Positions 5,824 to 10,000 of a stretch of DNA of 10,000 nucleotides are shown piece after piece (within the stretch, counting starts at the first letter, position 1; each line of letters opens with the position of its first letter). The translations under genes were made by a program, and so were the position numbers. The notes below the pieces were generated by a model. The model did not search any database. It was given only the letters and a program-made list of their open reading frames with translations, and was not told the origin of the DNA. This DNA comes from Zymomonas sp. (GTDB lineage: Bacteria > Pseudomonadota > Alphaproteobacteria > Sphingomonadales > Sphingomonadaceae): NCBI RefSeq assembly GCF_020216885.1, contig NZ_JAIWON010000038.1:1-10000 (forward strand), given 5' to 3'.

Positions 5824-6363
5824 ATGGTAGAAATTTACATCAATAGCCAATTGGGCATTTTAACCGAAGAACGGAACGGACGGCGCTATCAGACATCATG
5901 TGCCTTAGGGGAAAACGGTGTTATTGCGGCTGACAAAAAACGGGAAGGGGACAATAAAACGCCTTTAGGCTGTTGGCCTGTTCGGGGGGCGTTGTTGCGT
6001 CCTGATCGTTTTTCTGCCGTAGATTATCCGTCTTTTCATCTGCAGGATATTAAAATTCCGTGGCGTTGGATTCGCCCTGATGATGGCTGGTGCGATGACA
6101 GCCGATATGGCTGTTATAACCAACCCGTTACGTTACCCTTTTCGGGATCAGCTGAGTCTTTGTGGCGCAATGACTCTCTTTATGACATTATTATCACGCT
6201 GGGCTATAACGATCGGCCGTCTTTTCCTGATTTAGGCAGTGCAATCTTCCTGCATTGTCGTATTTTAGGTCGAAAAACGGCTGGATGTGTGGCTGTTATG
6301 CCAGATTTTCTAGAGAATCTGCTTGTTAGACTGCAATTAGGGGATAGCCTTAAGATATTTTAA
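5824..6363 (+). CDS. YkuD-type L,D-transpeptidase family protein
   Basis: The 179-residue product belongs to the short L,D-transpeptidase catalytic-domain family (ErfK/YbiS/YcfS/YnhG-like). Such enzymes use a cysteine nucleophile to make or exchange L,D-peptide links in peptidoglycan or attach proteins to it. The signature is GYNDRPSFPDLGSAIFLHC (127-145) followed by KTAGCVAV (151-158). H144 and C155 are the presumed catalytic pair, with TAGC in place of the SHGC of larger members. The N-terminal half carries KREGDNKTPLGCWPV, the substrate-side strand typical of the fold. No signal peptide or membrane segment is seen, so export is unexplained, although many short members look like this. Additional cysteines occur at 26, 50, 90, 97 and 145. 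The ATG at 5824 has only a weak ribosome binding site. The gene is separated from its left neighbour by a strong terminator and so must have its own promoter. Confidence 0.85.
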   Translation: MVEIYINSQLGILTEERNGRRYQTSCALGENGVIAADKKREGDNKTPLGCWPVRGALLRPDRFSAVDYPSFHLQDIKIPWRWIRPDDGWCDDSRYGCYNQPVTLPFSGSAESLWRNDSLYDIIITLGYNDRPSFPDLGSAIFLHCRILGRKTAGCVAVMPDFLENLLVRLQLGDSLKIF

Positions 6364-6398
6364 AGCTATCAAGCCTTATAACGGCTATGTAGAGATGA

Positions 6399-6416
6399 CA
6401 GACAGCTTTATGACAA
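6399..6416 (-). promoter_or_regulatory. Pho-box-like element (reverse orientation)
   Basis: Read on the minus strand the 18 bases are TTGTCATAAAGCTGTCTG. The PhoB consensus is two CTGTCAT-type repeats with 11-bp periodicity, separated by an A/T-rich 4-mer. The first half site matches well and the second keeps CTGTC; overall about 14 of 18 positions agree. It lies about 210 bp before the receptor start and points away from it, so a regulatory role is uncertain. Confidence 0.3.
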
Positions 6417-6423
6417 ATTGTCA
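6411..6423. promoter_or_regulatory. Palindrome TGACAAATTGTCA
   Basis: A perfect 13-base palindrome (6-bp arms around one central A) lies in the gap upstream of the TonB receptor and overlaps the Pho-box-like element by six bases. It has the form of a dimer-binding site, but I cannot assign a regulator. Confidence 0.35.
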
Positions 6424-6585
6424 CTAGACATTTTGTTCGCTGTTAGGCTTTTGCTTTTTCGCTAATATAGCCTACAGAACAGGACGTTTCGGTTATCTAT
6501 CGGGGGAATGAAATGGGGTGGCCTGATAATGTCATCCATCCATTCTCTTGGATACAATAAAAAGACTAAAAGAATATCTGCAGGA

Positions 6586-6601
6586 ACCGGAAAAATCCGG
6601 T
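6586..6601 (+). other. Hairpin in the receptor mRNA leader
   Basis: ACCGGA (6586-6591), AAAA and TCCGGT (6596-6601) form a 6-bp stem with a tetraloop, flanked at a distance by TGCA on both sides (6579-6582 and 6606-6609). It ends 12 nt before the AAGGAGA ribosome binding site of the receptor (6614-6620). It has no T tract, so it is not a terminator; it may protect the 5' end or tune translation. Confidence 0.4.
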
Positions 6602-6626
6602 CTTATTGCAGTAAAGGAGAGGATGA

Positions 6627-9107
6627 ATGACAAGATATTTTTGTCAGTTACTGGCGGGTACTGCCCTTCTTGCTTGTGTGCAATCCGCTTACGCGCAGGG
6701 GGTTCAATATAAAAGACCGGATGGTTCCACGCAGGCCTTGAAAGGTAATCAACCATCGGCTGCTGCGCACCCAGCCCCTGCGGCCACGACGGGTGCCGGA
6801 ACACGGGGACGCACGCCAACGGCTGTTTCTGCCTCCCATCCGATCCCCAATGAACCCTTGCTTCGGAAAGAGGATGTCACCCAACCTCGGGCAAAAGATG
6901 ATGGCGCGGGTGGTTTAATCAGCCGTCGGGTTGGGCGTGATGATATCGCGAATATCGGTTTTGGCCAGACGCGCCAGCAAGTAACCATCACGCAAGATAA
7001 TTTTAGCCGGATGACCCCAGGGACTTCTGCCCTTAGTGTTATGGCGACCTTGCCGGGTGTTAATTTCCAGTCAGCGGATTCTTTCGGCTTGGATGAAAAA
7101 TCCAGCAATCTCAATATCCGTGGTTTCTCGCAGGATCAGATTGGCTTTACGATTGATGGTGTGCCGCTCGGTAATATGATGGACAGCAGCAACGGCTTGT
7201 CGATCAACCGGATGATCATGCCTGAAAATATTGACAGCGTGACGGTCAACTCCACGACGGGTAGCTTGGGCTTGGCTGCTAACAATAATGTCGGCGGCTC
7301 GGTGCAGTTTGCTTCTCACCGTCCGGGTGACAAACTCGATATCGTTGGATCAGGCACCTACGGTTCCAATAATACATGGCGCGGTTTTGTCCGTGTGGAA
7401 ACCGGCGATATTACAGGTAACGGTTTACGCGGTTCTTTCAGCTATGGTTATCTGACCAGCGGTAAAAGCCGCGGCTGGGGTAAAGAAAAAGAACATCAAG
7501 TCAATGCCAAGATCACGCAGGATTTGCATGATGGCTATGATGGTGAAGTCGGGGTCTTCTTTAACTATGCCAATCTGAATGAAAATAACTACATGGCCAG
7601 TAGTTATGACATGCAGAAGAGATTAGGTACCGATACCGATTATACCCATAATTGGGACATCGCCCAGCAGATGGCCACGGCCTATCAGAATGGCAGCAAC
7701 GCTTATCCGTCACCTTATAATTCCGTTAATGACACCTATTATAGCGCTTCGACGTTAAGACGTGACTATATCGGCGGTTTGCATTTCAAACGCCACGTCA
7801 CCAAGGAAATCAGTGTTGACCTGACCGGTTATTATAACCGTGAATATGGTCAGGATTTGATGTATAATCCTTATGTTGCAACGCCGGGTGGGTCTTCCCT
7901 CTCTCTTATGGGGGTTACGTCTACCCAAAATCGCGGCGGTGTCACGGGTCATGTCGCATGGGATCATGATTTCTCGGTCTTCAAAAACCATTTAGAAGCG
8001 GGCGGCTGGTATGAATCCAGTGTCAGCCATCAGGCCACCGATTATTATGATTTGGCGGGTGGCGAAAGCGAACCTTCCCGTAATATCCTTCACTATCAGC
8101 GCAATCCTTTCAGTTCGCAATGGGCGCATACCATCGGTTCTGAAACAACCATGTATTATGTGTCTGACCGGATGGACTTTGGTAAGGTCACCTTGTCCGG
8201 TGGTTGGAAAGGATTCCAGACGACTAGCCAGAACAAAGCGGCTGGTAATCTTGCCGATTACAACCGCGCTGTTGGCAAGTTAAATTCAACCGATTGGTTC
8301 TTGCCACAATTCGGTATCTTGTGGAAACCTGACAGCCGCATTGATTTGTTCTTCAACTATTCCGAAAATATGCAGGCGATGAATGCCAATCTGTTGGCAG
8401 CGACTTCGCAGGCTAATTTCAACAGTTTGTCCAGCAATCATAAATTGCGTCCTGAAAAATCGACTAATTATGAAATCGGTATGCGGTATCATGAAGGTCG
8501 TTTCCAGACGAGCGTTGCCGCTTATTACAGCTATATAACCAATAATTTGCTGGCAACTTCGACGAAAAGCGCCAATGCCCCGATCAATGTCTATAATGTC
8601 GGCGGCATTAAAAATTATGGCGTTGATGTCACGGCAATGTATCGCATTTTGCGGCCATTATCCTTCTTGGCCAGCTACTCTTATACCCATGCCACCTATG
8701 CCAATAATATCACCGGCCAAGATGGCTCGGTTCTTTATGATACCAAGCATAAATGGGTTCAGGGTATTCCGCGCAACATGTTCAAAGCGGATATCGTCTA
8801 TGACGATCATCACTTGTTAATGCGGGTTGGCGGAACCTTCATGGTTCATCGCTTGGCCGATGCTGTGAATAACGTTCATGTTCCGGGACAATATATTTTG
8901 AACGGCGCTATCGGTTATCACTTCGGTGATGAAGTGCCTTATATGAAGGGCTGGACAGTCATTGGTAACGTCACCAATATGACGGGGCAGCGTTATGTCT
9001 CGACCATTGGTACGAATGGCTTTGTCGCAAGCGGCAGCGATCTTACCCAAAATTTACAGGGTGGCGCACCCCGTCGTTTCTTCATTACGCTGAAACGCGA
9101 CCTTTAA
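6627..9107 (+). CDS. TonB-dependent outer-membrane receptor
   Basis: The 826-residue product is an outer-membrane active transporter driven by TonB-ExbB-ExbD. The start is the ATG at 6627, 6 nt after AAGGAGA; an out-of-frame ATG at 6623 is ignored. Residues 1-24 are a signal peptide ending in YAQ. Residues 25-110 form a low-complexity Ala/Pro/Thr/Gly/Arg-rich linker. The plug domain runs about 115-232, with TPGTSALSVMATLPGVNFQS, LNIRGFSQDQIGFTIDGVPLG and IDSVTVNSTTGSLG. The rest is an aromatic-rich beta barrel with typical late motifs such as LRPEKSTNYEIGMRY, VYNVGGIKNYGVDV and GNVTNMTGQRYVS, ending in RRFFITLKRDL. The terminal residue is leucine rather than the more usual phenylalanine. No clear TonB box or signalling domain is recognised. 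The ligand (siderophore, vitamin, sugar or other) cannot be inferred because no partner transport genes are adjacent. It is monocistronic, ending at a bidirectional terminator. Confidence 0.92.
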   Translation: MTRYFCQLLAGTALLACVQSAYAQGVQYKRPDGSTQALKGNQPSAAAHPAPAATTGAGTRGRTPTAVSASHPIPNEPLLRKEDVTQPRAKDDGAGGLISRRVGRDDIANIGFGQTRQQVTITQDNFSRMTPGTSALSVMATLPGVNFQSADSFGLDEKSSNLNIRGFSQDQIGFTIDGVPLGNMMDSSNGLSINRMIMPENIDSVTVNSTTGSLGLAANNNVGGSVQFASHRPGDKLDIVGSGTYGSNNTWRGFVRVETGDITGNGLRGSFSYGYLTSGKSRGWGKEKEHQVNAKITQDLHDGYDGEVGVFFNYANLNENNYMASSYDMQKRLGTDTDYTHNWDIAQQMATAYQNGSNAYPSPYNSVNDTYYSASTLRRDYIGGLHFKRHVTKEISVDLTGYYNREYGQDLMYNPYVATPGGSSLSLMGVTSTQNRGGVTGHVAWDHDFSVFKNHLEAGGWYESSVSHQATDYYDLAGGESEPSRNILHYQRNPFSSQWAHTIGSETTMYYVSDRMDFGKVTLSGGWKGFQTTSQNKAAGNLADYNRAVGKLNSTDWFLPQFGILWKPDSRIDLFFNYSENMQAMNANLLAATSQANFNSLSSNHKLRPEKSTNYEIGMRYHEGRFQTSVAAYYSYITNNLLATSTKSANAPINVYNVGGIKNYGVDVTAMYRILRPLSFLASYSYTHATYANNITGQDGSVLYDTKHKWVQGIPRNMFKADIVYDDHHLLMRVGGTFMVHRLADAVNNVHVPGQYILNGAIGYHFGDEVPYMKGWTVIGNVTNMTGQRYVSTIGTNGFVASGSDLTQNLQGGAPRRFFITLKRDL

Positions 9108-9128
9108 TATCTTATCTAACTGGTGATC

Positions 9129-9166
9129 AAAAAAAAGCCGGAGGCCTTAGGGCTTCCGGCTTTTTT
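9129..9166. terminator. Bidirectional intrinsic terminator
   Basis: A 10-bp stem (9137-9146 with 9151-9160, one G-U pair) has a TTAG loop. Eight A's precede it (9129-9136) and six T's follow (9161-9166), so it can terminate the TonB receptor transcript on the plus strand and aroC on the minus strand. It lies in the 79 bp between the two converging stops. Confidence 0.88.
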
Positions 9167-9186
9167 GTTCTCAAATGGGGAAAAGA

Positions 9187-10000
9187 TTATCGGCCTGTTT
9201 GGGCGCGATGCAAAAGTTTCTGATCTGCCAAGACCAAAGCCATCATTGCTTCGACAACAGGCACCGCCCGAATACCAACGCAAGGATCGTGACGACCCTT
9301 GGTCACGACTTCGACCGCTTCACCGTTACGATTGATCGAAGGCAGGGGAGATACAATCGAAGGGGTCGGCTTTAAAGCACAGCGAACCACCACCGGTTGT
9401 CCAGTTGCAATACCGGCTGTCACGCCGCCTGCATGATTGGACAGAAATTTGACCCCATCGCCTTGGTCAGCAGGACGCAGGGCATCGGCATTATCCCGTC
9501 CTGTTGATCGAGCGGCTTCAAAGCCATCGCCGATCTCGACCCCCTTAACCGCATTGATACCCATGCAGGCCGCTGCCAATTCTGAATCCAGCTTGGCATA
9601 GAGAGGCGCGCCCCATCCGGCAGGCACATGAGAGGCAACACATTCGACAACAGCCCCCACGGAATTGCCGTCTTTTCTTGCCTCATCAACAATCTTTTCC
9701 CATCTCGCCACCGCTGCTTTGTCAGGGCAAAAGAAAGGATTATTGTTGATTTCAGCTTTATCAAAGTCTTGCCGATCAATCTTGTCGCCGCCTAATTCCA
9801 CTAGATAACCCTGAATTTTGACTTCAGGGATGACCAATCGGGCAACGGCACCGGCTGCGACGCGGGCAGCTGTTTCTCTAGCAGAAGATCTTCCTCCGCC
9901 GCGATAATCACGCAGCCCATATTTGGCATCATAAGCAAAATCACCATGAGCCGGACGGTATTGCTGCGCTACATTGCTGTAATCACGGGAACGTTGATCC
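9187..10000 (-). CDS. aroC: Chorismate synthase, C-terminal part (5' end outside window)
   Basis: Chorismate synthase eliminates phosphate from 5-enolpyruvylshikimate-3-phosphate to form chorismate, using reduced FMN; it is the last step of the shikimate pathway. The frame is open from the right edge to the TAA at 9187-9189, giving about 271 codons. By comparison with the E. coli enzyme (361 aa), roughly the first 95 residues are missing. The visible part begins [20 protein letters not shown] and contains the signatures [53 protein letters not shown] and [20 protein letters not shown]. The usual RPGHAD segment reads RPAHGD here, but its histidine is kept. Apparent shorter starts, such as the TTG at 9837, are internal codons. 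Confidence 0.95.
   Translation of the reverse strand, partial: DQRSRDYSNVAQQYRPAHGDFAYDAKYGLRDYRGGGRSSARETAARVAAGAVARLVIPEVKIQGYLVELGGDKIDRQDFDKAEINNNPFFCPDKAAVARWEKIVDEARKDGNSVGAVVECVASHVPAGWGAPLYAKLDSELAAACMGINAVKGVEIGDGFEAARSTGRDNADALRPADQGDGVKFLSNHAGGVTAGIATGQPVVVRCALKPTPSIVSPLPSINRNGEAVEVVTKGRHDPCVGIRAVPVVEAMMALVLADQKLLHRAQTGR

Noticed and set aside
6444..6474. Inverted repeat TAGGCT/AGCCTA and a possible receptor promoter (TTAGGC-N17-TATAGC)
   Set aside because: The arms are 19 nt apart and the -35 match is poor, so I cannot support a promoter call here.
6749..9050. Several minus-strand ORFs of 68-121 codons inside the TonB receptor gene
   Set aside because: They are shadows of a strongly coding plus-strand frame, with no ribosome binding sites or recognisable products.
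9123..9375. Two plus-strand ORFs over the terminator and the aroC 3' end
   Set aside because: Both overlap the terminator or the antisense of a clear chorismate synthase frame.
9919..9957. RPAHGD instead of RPGHAD in chorismate synthase as a sign of altered function
   Set aside because: The histidine and surrounding signatures are intact; the Gly/Ala swap is probably neutral lineage variation.
1..10000. CRISPR arrays, tRNA or rRNA genes, insertion sequences
   Set aside because: No regularly spaced direct repeats, tRNA-like cloverleaf or transposase motif was seen on either strand.

Overview
The window looks like a chromosomal segment of a sphingomonad-type alphaproteobacterium and most resembles Zymomonas mobilis. 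The reasons are the moderate GC content of the genes, the ftsK-lolA-xth gene content, a GTP cyclohydrolase II with a degenerate RibB-like N-terminal domain, and a sphingomonad-style TonB-dependent receptor. The genus is an inference from protein style, since no rRNA or other decisive marker is present.

Layout, left to right. The 3' end of ftsK (DNA translocase, KOPS-reading gamma domain) is followed by lolA (periplasmic lipoprotein carrier). A converging orphan gene of unknown function lies on the minus strand at 1024-1452. Next comes about 650 bp of very AT-rich DNA with no convincing protein gene. This gap carries a good sigma70-like promoter (1593-1622) and, at its right end, three consecutive hairpins closed by a strong intrinsic terminator (1849-1963), read here as a candidate small RNA. 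After it, xth (exonuclease III) and ribA overlap by 8 bp and form an operon. An HxlR-family regulator (minus) is divergent from a quinone-oxidoreductase-like medium-chain dehydrogenase (plus), with a perfect 6-6-6 dyad operator candidate between them. A strong terminator follows, then a small cytoplasmic-looking YkuD-type L,D-transpeptidase. A 263-bp regulatory gap, with a Pho-box-like element, a palindrome and a leader hairpin, precedes a large TonB-dependent outer-membrane receptor. A bidirectional terminator separates the receptor from the converging 3' part of aroC (chorismate synthase), which runs off the right edge.

Most genes are housekeeping: chromosome segregation, lipoprotein sorting, base-excision repair, riboflavin, chorismate. 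The accessory parts are the AT-rich island with the orphan gene and RNA candidate, the HxlR/oxidoreductase pair (likely a self-contained electrophile or redox response unit) and the TonB receptor (uptake of an unidentified ligand). No complete new multi-gene system is visible. The least explained part is 1024-1963.
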